A DNA stretch of 64,000 nucleotides from Vicingus serpentipes (GTDB taxonomy: Bacteria > Bacteroidota > Bacteroidia > Flavobacteriales_E > Vicingaceae). Where the stretch lies: NCBI GenBank assembly GCA_024103385.1, contig JAGFIT010000079.1, positions 61,081 through 125,080 on the forward strand, in the 5' to 3' direction. Numbering within the stretch: position 1 is the first letter of the stretch; every line of letters begins with the position of its first letter. Positions 32,498 to 42,151 of the stretch are shown in pieces. The notes under the pieces were generated by a model. That model ran no database searches. It was not told the DNA's origin and worked only from the letters and a program-made list of their open reading frames with translations. A program made the position numbers and the translations under genes.

Positions 32498-34321
32498 ATG
32501 AAGACTAAATTATGCATATTTTTTATCATTATTCTTTCTAGCTTTATTGCTAAAGGGCAGTATTGCGATAATTGTGGTGCTTGTACAACAACAATTACTG
32601 GAACTAATACTCAAGATTATACATGGAGCTCTTCAGGAACATATTGTATAGCTGTAGGAGCAGTTATTAATGGAAATGTTACTGTTACAGGGACTTCCGT
32701 GAATGTTTGTAATAGAGGAACTATCAACGGAAATGTAAGTTACTCAACAACAGCAGGCACTTTTTTTAATACGGAAACAGGTGTGGTGAATGGAGATTTT
32801 ACATTTGGAGGGACTTCCTCTTTAGGATTATGTAATGCGGGGTACATACAAACAGGAGAGTTAATTATAACAGGAACGGCTGGACTCAAAAACTATGGTA
32901 TTCTTGATTTAACAGGAGATGTTGATATGACTGGAACGGGGACTATTTCTAGTTATTGTGGGTTCAAAATTGCGGATTCCCTAATCATGTCTGGTACTGG
33001 CACAAAAACAATGACAGGTTTAATTGAGGTTGGTTCTACGATGTATATTTCGACAGGAACTTTTACTTTAAATATTGACGGAAATTTAGTTATAGGGGAA
33101 GACTTTGTTATCAATGGGACTAGTACAGTAACGGTAAATGGAATGATTGATGTGACAAGAGATGCCGTAATAAACAAAACATTGGTGGTTTCGGGTTATG
33201 GCATGGAAGTGGGGAGAGACCTTACAATGGACGAAGATGTTACCATTGATTCGCTGCTTACAGTAGGAAGAAATTTAATCAAAACTTCAAGTGTTCTTGA
33301 TGTAACAGGTACTATGAGCGTAGGAGGAAATACGTCTCTTTCTGGGTCAGGAGACAATAGAGTGGAAATTAACGGTCATTCGACTATAGGTGGAAATCTT
33401 GATATCTTGAGTACGTACGCTGATTATAATGTTAATGGAAGTTTAATAGTAACGGGAGATACCTATCTTCAAGGAGGTTTTAATGATATTAATTTAACAG
33501 CGGGCTCTTATTTCGAAACAAATAATCTAGACTTAGATGGCGGAGATATACAAGGACCAACAACTGGGACTTATCCAGATGTGAAAATTAATGGCACAGG
33601 GCAAACGTCTGGTAGTGGGCGGTTTGACGATAGAGTAAATGTATGTGGTTCGTGTGTAGGCTGTAATGCAGATGCAACTGTAACTTTTAGTGCTTGCGGT
33701 GCCGCTCCGGCTGTTCCCTTAATTCCAGCCGTTCCGGCAGCACCTGAAGATTCATGTAGCTCAGGAATTACACTCCCAATAGAGCTTGCTAGTTTTGAAG
33801 TGAATTGTATTAGTGGAAGAGTTGATCTAAATTGGACAACATTAACTGAAATTAATAACAACTATTTTACTGTAGAACGTTCTCAAGATGGAATTAACTG
33901 GCAAGAGGTAACACGTGTTAATGGAGCAGGAAATTCTAATCAACTACTTTCATATAAAGCTACGGATAACAATGCGTTAATAGGAACATCTTATTATCGT
34001 TTAAAGCAGACAGATTTTGACGGTGTATTTAAATATTTTCCATTGGAATCTGCTTCTTGTGTAGATATTAATACTGAAAAAGTTTTAATATACCCTAACC
34101 CATCAGAAAACTATTTTGGATTTATTTACTCTGAAAATGTTAATGAATTAAAGTTGAGAATTACGGATGTGAGAGGCAGAGAAGTCCTTTTAAAGGATTA
34201 CAGAAATATTGAGGGAGATGTAGCAATAATAGTAGATGTTGCTGACCTTGCTTCAGGGGTTTATAATGTTTCATTTGTTACAGAAATAGATTTCATTCAT
34301 AAAAAGTTAGTATTAAAATAA
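32498..34321 (+). CDS. Secreted T9SS beta-solenoid-like protein, paralogue 2
   Basis: At 607 residues this protein has the same architecture as the preceding one: signal peptide, CDNCGACTTTITG, a long Gly/Thr/Val repeat region, CGSCVGCNAD, LPIELASFEVN...YFTVERSQDGINWQEV, and T9SS domain YPNPSENYFGFIY...KKLVLK. N- and C-terminal parts are much closer to paralogue 1 than the repeat region. This fits a tandem duplication followed by faster drift of the solenoid. Confidence 0.87.
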   Translation: MKTKLCIFFIIILSSFIAKGQYCDNCGACTTTITGTNTQDYTWSSSGTYCIAVGAVINGNVTVTGTSVNVCNRGTINGNVSYSTTAGTFFNTETGVVNGDFTFGGTSSLGLCNAGYIQTGELIITGTAGLKNYGILDLTGDVDMTGTGTISSYCGFKIADSLIMSGTGTKTMTGLIEVGSTMYISTGTFTLNIDGNLVIGEDFVINGTSTVTVNGMIDVTRDAVINKTLVVSGYGMEVGRDLTMDEDVTIDSLLTVGRNLIKTSSVLDVTGTMSVGGNTSLSGSGDNRVEINGHSTIGGNLDILSTYADYNVNGSLIVTGDTYLQGGFNDINLTAGSYFETNNLDLDGGDIQGPTTGTYPDVKINGTGQTSGSGRFDDRVNVCGSCVGCNADATVTFSACGAAPAVPLIPAVPAAPEDSCSSGITLPIELASFEVNCISGRVDLNWTTLTEINNNYFTVERSQDGINWQEVTRVNGAGNSNQLLSYKATDNNALIGTSYYRLKQTDFDGVFKYFPLESASCVDINTEKVLIYPNPSENYFGFIYSENVNELKLRITDVRGREVLLKDYRNIEGDVAIIVDVADLASGVYNVSFVTEIDFIHKKLVLK

Positions 34322-34356
34322 GGCAGTCTTTTCGTAATTTGGTTGTTTAGCAAGTA

Positions 34357-34722
34357 ATGATGAAAAGAACTTTAATACTCGGAGCCAGTCCTAATCCAGA
34401 TAGATACGCATATAAGGCTACGTTACGCTTAGTTGAAAAAGGCCACCCTGTTTTTCCTGTAGGTTTAAGAAAAGGAAAGATAGATAAACATGAAATACTA
34501 ATAAACACTCCATTAATCGAAAACATTCATACGGTTACCTTATACGTTGGACCTCAAAATCAACCTCCTTATTACGATTACATTTTAAATCAAATAGCTC
34601 CTCAACGAATCATTTTTAATCCTGGAACAGAAAACGAAGATTTGATAAAACTGGCTCAAGAAAAAGGAATAACCACAGAAATAGCCTGTACCTTAGTATT
34701 ACTTTCTCTTGGGAATTATTAA
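34357..34722 (+). CDS. CoA-binding domain protein (YccU-like)
   Basis: This 121-residue single Rossmann-like CoA-binding domain has [31 protein letters not shown] at the N-terminus. [21 protein letters not shown] and [12 protein letters not shown] follow. It resembles the N-terminal domain of succinyl-CoA synthetase alpha chains but lacks the ligase part. The exact role is unknown. It may begin at ATG 34357 or one codon later. It converges on lepA with a 4-base overlap of stop codons. Confidence 0.85.
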   Translation: MMKRTLILGASPNPDRYAYKATLRLVEKGHPVFPVGLRKGKIDKHEILINTPLIENIHTVTLYVGPQNQPPYYDYILNQIAPQRIIFNPGTENEDLIKLAQEKGITTEIACTLVLLSLGNY

Positions 34723-36512
34723 TCGTTTAACTTTAGTACTGCTAAAAAAGCTTTGGGCGGAATTTCCACAGACCCAATTTGTTTCATCTTCTTTTTTCCT
34801 TCTTTTTGTTTCTCTAATAACTTTCTTTTTCGAGAAATATCACCACCGTAGCACTTAGCAGTTACATCTTTACGCAATGCGGATAATGATTCTCTAGCAA
34901 TGATTTTGGCTCCAATAGCAGCTTGTATGGCTATTGCAAACTGTTGACGCGGAATTAACTCTCTTAGTTTTTTACATATTTTTTTACCCAAGTCATAAGC
35001 ATTGTCTTTGTGTACTAATGCTGAAAGCGCATCTACTTGATCTCCATTAAGTAGAATATCCATTTTTACTAATTGGGAAGTCCTAAATCCTATTGGATGG
35101 TAATCAAAGGAAGCATATCCTCTAGAAATGGATTTTAACCGATCATAAAAATCAAAAACAATTTCGGCTAAAGGAACATTAAAACTTAATTCCACTCGAT
35201 CAGTAGTTAAATAAACCTGATTGGTTAACTCCCCTCTTTTTTCAATACATAAAGACATGATTTGTCCTACGTAATCAGCTTTGGTAATAACGGTTGCTTT
35301 AATATACGGTTCTTCTACACGATCTAATTTACTTGGATCTGGGAAATCTGTTGGATTATTTACTACAAGTGGAGTTACTTTATCTTTTGTTAAAAATGCT
35401 CGGTAAGATACGTTGGGAACAGTAGTAATAACAGACATATCAAATTCTCGTTCCAATCGTTCTTGAATAATTTCCATGTGCAACATTCCTAAAAACCCAC
35501 AACGGAAACCAAAACCTAAAGCAGCTGAAGATTCAGGTTCAAAAGTCAAGGAAGCATCATTTAATTGTAGCTTTTCCATTGCGTCCCTCAATTCTTCATA
35601 CTCGTCAGTATCTATAGGATAAATACCAGCGAAAACCATTGGCTTAACATCTTCAAACCCATGAATGGGCTCAGCGGGGTTGCTGACAGTAGTAATTGTA
35701 TCTCCTACTTTTACTTCTTTAGCTATTTTAATTCCAGAAATAATATAACCCACATCGCCTGTTTTTATAACATTTTTGGGTTGCTGTTTCATTCTTAAAG
35801 TACCAATTTCATCCGCATAATATTCTTTTCCAGTGGCAATAAATTTTACTTTTTCCCCTTTTTTTATTTCTCCATTCATCACTTTGAAATAAGCATTAAT
35901 CCCTCGATATGAATCAAAAACAGAATCAAAAATTAATGCTTGAAAAGGAGCGTTTGGGTCACCTACTGGAGCAGGAATTCTTTCAATAACAGCTTTCAAT
36001 ACATCATCAACACCCAAACCTGTTTTTCCGCTGGCGGAAATAATTTCTTCCCTATCACAGCCAATTAAATCTACGATTTGATCTTTTACCTCTTCCGGCA
36101 TAGCACTTTGCAAATCCATTTTATTAAGTATCGGAATAATTTCTAAATCATTTTCAATGGCTAAATAAAGATTGGAAATGGTTTGTGCTTGAATTCCTTG
36201 AGTAGCGTCAACAATTAACAAAGCACCTTCACAAGAAGCAATAGAACGAGAAACTTCGTAAGAAAAATCAACATGGCCAGGAGTATCAATTAAATTTAAC
36301 ACATAATCTTCTCCTTCATATTTATAATCCATTTGAATAGCATGGCTCTTAATAGTAATTCCTCTTTCTCTCTCAATATCCATATCATCGAGCGTCTGTT
36401 CCTGTAAATCTCTGTCAGAAACGGTGCCTGTCGTTTGTAATAACCGGTCAGCCAAGGTACTTTTACCATGGTCAATGTGGGCGATAATACAAAAATTTCT
36501 AATGTTTTTCAT
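34719..36512 (-). CDS. lepA: Elongation factor 4 (LepA)
   Basis: LepA is a ribosomal back-translocase GTPase. The 597-residue protein has G1 [14 protein letters not shown] near 10-23, G3 DTPGHVDF, G4 NKMD, EF-G-like domains II, III and V, and the LepA-specific C-terminus [40 protein letters not shown]. Full length and intact. Confidence 0.98.
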   Translation of the reverse strand: MKNIRNFCIIAHIDHGKSTLADRLLQTTGTVSDRDLQEQTLDDMDIERERGITIKSHAIQMDYKYEGEDYVLNLIDTPGHVDFSYEVSRSIASCEGALLIVDATQGIQAQTISNLYLAIENDLEIIPILNKMDLQSAMPEEVKDQIVDLIGCDREEIISASGKTGLGVDDVLKAVIERIPAPVGDPNAPFQALIFDSVFDSYRGINAYFKVMNGEIKKGEKVKFIATGKEYYADEIGTLRMKQQPKNVIKTGDVGYIISGIKIAKEVKVGDTITTVSNPAEPIHGFEDVKPMVFAGIYPIDTDEYEELRDAMEKLQLNDASLTFEPESSAALGFGFRCGFLGMLHMEIIQERLEREFDMSVITTVPNVSYRAFLTKDKVTPLVVNNPTDFPDPSKLDRVEEPYIKATVITKADYVGQIMSLCIEKRGELTNQVYLTTDRVELSFNVPLAEIVFDFYDRLKSISRGYASFDYHPIGFRTSQLVKMDILLNGDQVDALSALVHKDNAYDLGKKICKKLRELIPRQQFAIAIQAAIGAKIIARESLSALRKDVTAKCYGGDISRKRKLLEKQKEGKKKMKQIGSVEIPPKAFLAVLKLND

Positions 36513-36607
36513 TGATGTAAATAAGGTTACGAAATTACTTTTTTAAGTGTTCTGTTCCTATAACAATTTTAAGTATTCCTCTTGTTTTTTTTTAAAGGGG
36601 AATCAGT

Positions 36608-36615
36608 TACATTTG
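36608..36615 (+). promoter_or_regulatory. -7 element for metF
   Basis: TACATTTG matches TAnnTTTG, 57 bases before metF. A TTG occurs at 36582-36584, slightly far upstream (23-base spacer). Confidence 0.5.
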
Positions 36616-36624
36616 TGCAATTAA

Positions 36625-36651
36625 AATTAAGAATAGATTCTATTCTTAATT
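36625..36651. promoter_or_regulatory. Perfect palindrome in the metF 5' region
   Basis: AATTAAGAATA and TATTCTTAATT, separated by GATTC, form a perfect 11-bp inverted repeat starting 10 bases after the promoter element. It is placed where a repressor would block the start site or where the 5' UTR would fold. The T content after it is too low for a good terminator. Confidence 0.5.
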
Positions 36652-36672
36652 AATTATTGATTCCAAGAAACT

Positions 36673-37626
36673 ATGAAAGTAATAGACCATATAAATCAAG
36701 CAAAAAAACCACTTTTCTCTTTTGAATTGCTGCCACCATTAAAAGGGAAAGGTATTCAAGCGATTTATGAAGGAATAGATCCATTGGTAGAATTTAACCC
36801 TTCATTTATTAATGTGACTTATCATAGAGAAGAATATGCATATAAAAAGAGAGAAAAAGGGTATTTAGAAAAAATATCTATAAAAAAGAGGCCGGGAACG
36901 GTTGGTATTTGTGCTGCCATTATGAATAAATACAATGTTGATTCAGTTCCTCATATTATCTGTGGAGGCTTTACAAAAGAAGAAACAGAAAATGCATTAA
37001 TTGATTTATCCTTTTTGGGGATTGATAATGTGTTATTATTGAGAGGAGATCCAATTAAAACAGAACCATCATTTGTTCCCGAAGAAGACGGACACCATTA
37101 TGCTGCTGATCTAGTAAAACAAGTGGTAGGGTTGAACAATGGGGATTATATGGATGAAGATTTACAAAATGCTAACCCTACTGATTTTTGTATTGGAGTT
37201 GCGGGTTATCCTGAAAAACATTTTGAATCTCCTAATTTAAAATCGGATTTAAAATATTTAAAACAAAAAGTGGATGCTGGAGCAGATTACATTGTTACTC
37301 AATTGTTTTACGACAACCAAAAGTTTAAAGACTTTGTAACCACTTGTCGTAATGCAGGAATTAATGTTCCTATTATTCCAGGAATAAAACCGATTTCCAA
37401 TAAAAAGCAATTACTTTCTTTACCTAAGTTTTTTCATATTGATTTACCAGATGATTTGGTGGATGCAGTTGACAATTGCAAATCAGATGAAGCAGTAAAA
37501 AAAGTAGGAATAGAGTGGGCTATAGAGCAATCAAAAGACTTAATTGCGTTTGGTGCTCCTTGTCTTCATTATTATACGATGGGTAAATCGGTGGCTGTTA
37601 AGGAAATTGTTAAGGCAGTTTTTTAA
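36673..37626 (+). CDS. metF: Methylenetetrahydrofolate reductase
   Basis: MetF reduces 5,10-methylene-THF to 5-methyl-THF for methionine synthesis, using FAD. The 317-residue TIM-barrel protein shows FSFELLPPLKGKG (N-terminal Glu), NVLLLRGDP (substrate and FAD loop), CIGVAGYPEKH and DAGADYIVTQLFYD. The length is normal for the bacterial single-domain enzyme. It overlaps the convergent ribE stop by 4 bases. Confidence 0.96.
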   Translation: MKVIDHINQAKKPLFSFELLPPLKGKGIQAIYEGIDPLVEFNPSFINVTYHREEYAYKKREKGYLEKISIKKRPGTVGICAAIMNKYNVDSVPHIICGGFTKEETENALIDLSFLGIDNVLLLRGDPIKTEPSFVPEEDGHHYAADLVKQVVGLNNGDYMDEDLQNANPTDFCIGVAGYPEKHFESPNLKSDLKYLKQKVDAGADYIVTQLFYDNQKFKDFVTTCRNAGINVPIIPGIKPISNKKQLLSLPKFFHIDLPDDLVDAVDNCKSDEAVKKVGIEWAIEQSKDLIAFGAPCLHYYTMGKSVAVKEIVKAVF

Positions 37627-38207
37627 GAGGACTGCAATAATTTTGCTACGTACTTTCCAATAATATCAAACTCTAAATTTACAGTATTACCTATTGATAG
37701 GTCATTGAAAGTAGTATGTTCTTTTGTATAGGGAATAATACAAACCGAAAATTGATTATTCTGTGAATTTACAACAGTTAAACTAACACCATTCACGGTG
37801 ATAGAACCTTTTTCTACAGTGATATTTCCTTTTGTGTCATATTCAAAAGTATACATCCAGCTACCATCTTCTTCTTTAATATCAATACATTTAGCAGTTT
37901 GGTCAACATGCCCTTGAACTACGTGTCCATCAAACCTGCCATTAGCTAACATCGCTCTTTCAAGGTTAACAGCATCACCGATAGACAAATGCCCTAAACT
38001 TGATTTACCCAATGTTTCCTTGATAGCGGTAACAGTGTATATATCTTCATTAATATCAATAATGGTTAGGCAAACTCCATTGTGGGCTAGGCTTTGGTCT
38101 ATTTTTAATTCATGAGTAAAAGGACATTTAACGGAAAAAAGAACATTCTCTTCTTCTTTTTTAATCGCAACTATTTCCCCTAACCCTTCTATAATCCCTG
38201 TAAACAT
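37623..38207 (-). CDS. ribE: Riboflavin synthase alpha subunit
   Basis: This enzyme dismutates two lumazine molecules to riboflavin. The 194-residue protein is a tandem of two lumazine-binding barrels, starting with the hallmark MFTGIIEGLGEI. The first barrel has LAHNGVCLTII and GHVVQGHVD; the second has ITVNGVSLTVVN and the closing hydrophobic GNTVNLEFDIIGKYVAKLL. It lies 8 bases downstream of the large FN3 protein gene on the same strand. Confidence 0.96.
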   Translation of the reverse strand: MFTGIIEGLGEIVAIKKEEENVLFSVKCPFTHELKIDQSLAHNGVCLTIIDINEDIYTVTAIKETLGKSSLGHLSIGDAVNLERAMLANGRFDGHVVQGHVDQTAKCIDIKEEDGSWMYTFEYDTKGNITVEKGSITVNGVSLTVVNSQNNQFSVCIIPYTKEHTTFNDLSIGNTVNLEFDIIGKYVAKLLQSS

Positions 38208-38215
38208 ATATTAAC

Positions 38216-40861
38216 TTATTTATTATTAATTAACGTAATAAAGCCTTTTTCTATTCTAGGCGAAACGCCTGTTAGACATAACTCATTAATTGTGCATACG
38301 TAATAATAAGTCCCATCACTACACGGTTGTTTTGTTGATGAGTTAGTTCCATCCCACAAAATGTTGGGGTTATTTGTTTCGAACATTAATTGCCCCCAAC
38401 GATTAAAAATTTCAATGTGGAAGGAGGAAACAAACTCATAAGGAAAAGGAATAAATAAATCATTGTGTCCGTCTTCTCCTGGAGTAAAAACATTTGGTAG
38501 GCGGTATTCAAAACATTTAGTGATAATCTCTTCATCATTATTGTAAATACAGCCATGATTACCCTCACATGCTCCATTAGGATTATCTACACACACAGAA
38601 TCACTAAAAACACTTTCATTCCCTACAGAATCAATACTTGTTATTGCATAGCAACCAACAATAGAGGAGAGATTATCGTGGATATACGTAGAGTCGATCC
38701 CATTATTAATAGAGGTAATTAACACATACAATCCATTTAAAGAGTCTTTTCTATAAATGTTAAATTGAATAGCGTCATCAGCACATCCACCAGGTTGCTT
38801 ATTCCAATGTAGGGTGTTCTGTTGTTGTTCGCAATTTATTTCTACACATAAGATTGGAGGACAAGGGATGATATTATCGATAGGTTCAGCACAAATTTCT
38901 TGAGAAAAATTTAAAATAGGGTCAATAAAACCAGGTGAAGAGTAAGCACCAATACTTTTAACTTTATAACAATAGGTAGTATCATTTGCCAATCCAATAT
39001 CAATATAAGTTGTGTTTGAGGTAATATCAATTGAATCGTAGTTGAGCGTTATGGTGTTTAATCGATAAATAACGTGTTGAGAGTTGGTCCAAGGAACATT
39101 TTCATTCCAATTTAATGTTATTTGATTATCGGATGGGATAAGGTTTAGATAGATGGAAGAAGCGACAGTGGATTGCCCAACTAAATCTCTAAAGCCAGAA
39201 GGAACACTATACATATCTACTCGATAAAAATATTGATGATCTTTAGTATTAAGCAAAGTGTCGGTGTATGTTGTATCGTTAATGGATAGTGTAGAATCTA
39301 TTAGTATAAGGTTGTTGGAGCTTTGCTCTCCTCTATAGATTAAATAACGATAAGGAGAGGGATATTGTATCGTATCATGTTCTGTTGGTTTTGACCATGC
39401 AACATAAATGCTTCCTGTAGTTGTTGAGGTAGTATTTACGCTCACATTAGTAATAATTGGCACGTCTTTTTTTAATTGAGCACAAACTTCTTCGGATGCT
39501 TTACTTTCTGAACCATCTGGGTAGCAAGCAATTACTCGGTAACAATAATCTTCTCCATTAATTAAACCTAACCCATTGTTGTTATCCGAATAAGAGGTAT
39601 CGTTAATAGATGATGTGGTAGCTATTAATTGAAAGCCCGTGTATGGGGGAACCCCTGTTTCACATCTTGCAGGAGTCCAACCAGAAGGGCCTTTTCGTCT
39701 GTATATTTTATAGCCTATTACTTGAGCACATTCCGTTTTATTCCAATTTAGGTTAATGGTATTTGATTGTACAATTGCATTAAAATTATTTGGAGGAGGA
39801 CCAATAATATTAATGGTAGAGGTGTGAAAATCTACTAAATTAAAACCGCCAGAATCAACAGCTTTAAAAGAAACAAAATAAGGACTTTTTCTTACATGAT
39901 TACATTGTGTTTCCCAATAGAAATTACCAGTAGTTGATGTCGCTGGAGCAGTTATTTGCTGAAAAACAGCAGGAGAGCTGATTGAAAAAGGGATACCTGT
40001 TGCAGTAAGAGTAACAGGACTACTTCCCGTTGCATTGATATTAAAACTCAATGTATCTCCGGCTATCACACATGTATCAGTAAGGCTCGTTATATTTGGA
40101 GGAGGAGGACAGTTGGGGATTACTGTGATTTGCATGTCTCTTAAAATACTTCCTATTTTGACTCCATTTCGAAACTCCTCGATAAGGATAGCAACGTTAT
40201 ACTCTCCTTGATTGATAGGAGAATCCCATATTAAATCACCCGTAAAATTATTGATAGAGAGAGAGTTAGATGCTAATGGAAATTGGTAATTAGGGATAGG
40301 CAACCCTCCTATTCCTCTGCTTTCTTGTAATGTGTAATATAAACTATCTCCATCTAAATCAATAGCACCTGGGTTGTGAACGTATATTCTACCTACACAT
40401 GCATTGTCAATTGGAGGGTTAAGCAATATAGGAGAATTATTTATTCCTGCAAAAGGATTAATTAATAGTTCCGTTTGTATGTAAAAAACAATTTGGTCAG
40501 ATAAACTTCCTGAAAGGTTAATAATTCCAGCATTTCTATTAGGGTCTTCAATACTTACAATATATGGAGAAGGGTTAGGTCCTGGATAGGTGTGTCTATC
40601 TATATAAATGTTTTTTCGAATATCATTACCTAAGAGAATGGTATTTGTTCTAGCTATTGAATCTAAAGAGGTTCCATCTCCCCAAAAAATTTCTAGATTT
40701 GGTCTGTCTGCAGGACTGGAGTCTTTGGTGTAAGTAGTAATGGTTATTTCGTAAGTTAATCCCGAAATGTGTTTAAAAGTAATTTCTCCTGCTCTGTTAT
40801 GCGTAGCAACAGCATTTGAAGAAGTGAGGATAAATAATATATAGACTAATCTTTTTAGCAT
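38216..40861 (-). CDS. Large secreted FN3 protein with gliding-motility (type B) C-terminus
   Basis: This 881-residue protein has a signal peptide (MLKRLVYILFILTSSNAVA) followed by ATHNRAGEITFKHISGLTYEITITTYT, the start of a widespread Bacteroidota surface-protein family. Ig-like segments come next, then fibronectin type III-like repeats (about 345-740, with VINLNWNKTECAQVIGYKIYRR and NTLHWNKQPGGC...FNIYRKDS). The C-terminus FEYRLPNVFTPGEDGHNDLFIPF...IEIFNRWGQLMFET is a type B T9SS signal (TIGR04131). It is probably a surface adhesin or filament component and resembles SprB-system cargo. Confidence 0.88.
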   Translation of the reverse strand: MLKRLVYILFILTSSNAVATHNRAGEITFKHISGLTYEITITTYTKDSSPADRPNLEIFWGDGTSLDSIARTNTILLGNDIRKNIYIDRHTYPGPNPSPYIVSIEDPNRNAGIINLSGSLSDQIVFYIQTELLINPFAGINNSPILLNPPIDNACVGRIYVHNPGAIDLDGDSLYYTLQESRGIGGLPIPNYQFPLASNSLSINNFTGDLIWDSPINQGEYNVAILIEEFRNGVKIGSILRDMQITVIPNCPPPPNITSLTDTCVIAGDTLSFNINATGSSPVTLTATGIPFSISSPAVFQQITAPATSTTGNFYWETQCNHVRKSPYFVSFKAVDSGGFNLVDFHTSTINIIGPPPNNFNAIVQSNTINLNWNKTECAQVIGYKIYRRKGPSGWTPARCETGVPPYTGFQLIATTSSINDTSYSDNNNGLGLINGEDYCYRVIACYPDGSESKASEEVCAQLKKDVPIITNVSVNTTSTTTGSIYVAWSKPTEHDTIQYPSPYRYLIYRGEQSSNNLILIDSTLSINDTTYTDTLLNTKDHQYFYRVDMYSVPSGFRDLVGQSTVASSIYLNLIPSDNQITLNWNENVPWTNSQHVIYRLNTITLNYDSIDITSNTTYIDIGLANDTTYCYKVKSIGAYSSPGFIDPILNFSQEICAEPIDNIIPCPPILCVEINCEQQQNTLHWNKQPGGCADDAIQFNIYRKDSLNGLYVLITSINNGIDSTYIHDNLSSIVGCYAITSIDSVGNESVFSDSVCVDNPNGACEGNHGCIYNNDEEIITKCFEYRLPNVFTPGEDGHNDLFIPFPYEFVSSFHIEIFNRWGQLMFETNNPNILWDGTNSSTKQPCSDGTYYYVCTINELCLTGVSPRIEKGFITLINNK

Positions 40862-40907
40862 AGTTGAGCGCTAAAATTACGTCTTTTTGACTAATAAATA
40901 ATGGAGA

Positions 40908-42064
40908 TTAGCTTATCTTTTGAGGGCTAGCAGGAACGCGTAATAATTTAGTGAGTTTTAAGGAAACATCTAAAAATAATATTTTTGGGTTTGCATTTCT
41001 TTCTATATGGTAAATAGCATCATTAAAAACGGTAATTATTTCAAGACAATTAGCACCATGTATGTATGGGGCAAATTTGATTAAAAACGAGGAAGCATCC
41101 TCTCCACTTCTTTCAAGGGAAGAATCTCCATAATTACGTATTAAGCTTTCTCTAAAAAGGAGTAACCCATAATTTAAGAATTGTTTTTGTTTTTCTCTTC
41201 CAAAAGATAATGATGAAATTTCATCAGTCCACTCAATTAACCCTAAAACATTTCCTTTAAAAGCAGAACGCATCCATGAAACAAACAAATCATGAAAAAT
41301 AGCTTCTGATTCAGAATGATGAATAAGCTTTTTAGCTGTAATGTAATTTCCATCTGAACGAAGCGCAATTTCTCGGGCACTTTTTATATCTAATTGAAAT
41401 TCTTGAACGATAGCGGCCTCTAATTCTTCTTCTTCAATTCTTCCAACTTTTACTAATTGTGTTCTAGATGTAATGGTTGAAATAATTTGTTCGGCATCTT
41501 CAGCAACTAACAGAAATAATGTTTTTGGAGGAGGCTCTTCTATTGCTTTTAATAATTTGTTAGCAGAAGCGATGTTAAATTTTTCAGGAAACCAAATAAT
41601 TACTGTTTTGTATTCGGCTTCATAGGTTTTTAAATTTAATACTTTTAAAATTTCAATACTTTCATCTTTCGAAATTAATAATTGCTTATTACCAGTTTCA
41701 ATTTTTTCTTGCCACATCGCTAATGAAAAATAGGGGCTTTCTTTAAATAACTCCCGCCATGAGGTTAAAAAGTTAGCACTTACGGGATTTTTTTTATATC
41801 AGCATTAGAGGCAACTGGAAAAATAAAATGTAAATCAGGGTGAGCGAGGTTTTTAAATTTAATACATGAAGGACAAACATTACAAGAATCATCCGTTTGC
41901 TTATTTTCACAGGAAATATATTGAGCATAAGCTACAGCCATTGCTAAATTACCACTCCCTTCTTTCCCTAAAAACAATTGAGCATGACTAATTCTACCCT
42001 CATGCACAGTATTGATTAATTGTTTTTTTACTTTATGATGCCCTATAACTTCTTTAAATTGCAT
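40908..42064 (-). pseudogene. holB: DNA polymerase III delta' subunit with a -1 frameshift
   Basis: The clamp-loader subunit delta' is encoded in two frames. The first 94 codons (42064-41780) give MQFKEVIGHHKVKKQLINTV, GKEGSGNLAMA (P-loop-like) and a zinc module CNVCPSC, then stop. The remainder (to 40908) continues the same protein in the -1 frame: VSANFLTSWREL, EPPPKTLFLLVAE and TSRTQL. The break is an A8 run (T8 at 41788-41795 on the plus strand) that reads ATA AAA AAA ATC. One extra A, or a -1 slip, restores NADIKKNPVSANF. This could be a sequencing or assembly error, a real mutation, or programmed slippage. The combined length of about 385 residues is normal. Confidence 0.85.
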
Positions 42065-42069
42065 AGTTT

Positions 42070-42077
42070 CAAAGGTA
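42070..42077 (-). promoter_or_regulatory. -7 element for holB
   Basis: Minus strand reads TACCTTTG, a full TAnnTTTG match ending only 5 bases before the ATG. Transcription would therefore begin at or next to the start codon, giving a leaderless or nearly leaderless mRNA. Confidence 0.45.
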
Positions 42078-42118
42078 ACTAATATTGATAATCACTACTT
42101 AGTTTTAATTCAAAATTT

Positions 42119-42126
42119 TACTTTTG
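42119..42126 (+). promoter_or_regulatory. -7 element for pgk
   Basis: TACTTTTG matches TAnnTTTG, 25 bases before the pgk start codon; -33 is not clear. Confidence 0.5.
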
Positions 42127-42151
42127 CGTTTTATATATAATTTGAAGGGGT

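Noticed and set aside
33571..33861. Minus-strand frame within the second solenoid gene
   Set aside because: It is antisense to a well-supported T9SS gene and has no promoter or domain.
36616..36672. SAM riboswitch upstream of metF
   Set aside because: The leader is only about 50 bases and contains a simple palindrome, too short for any SAM riboswitch class I know.
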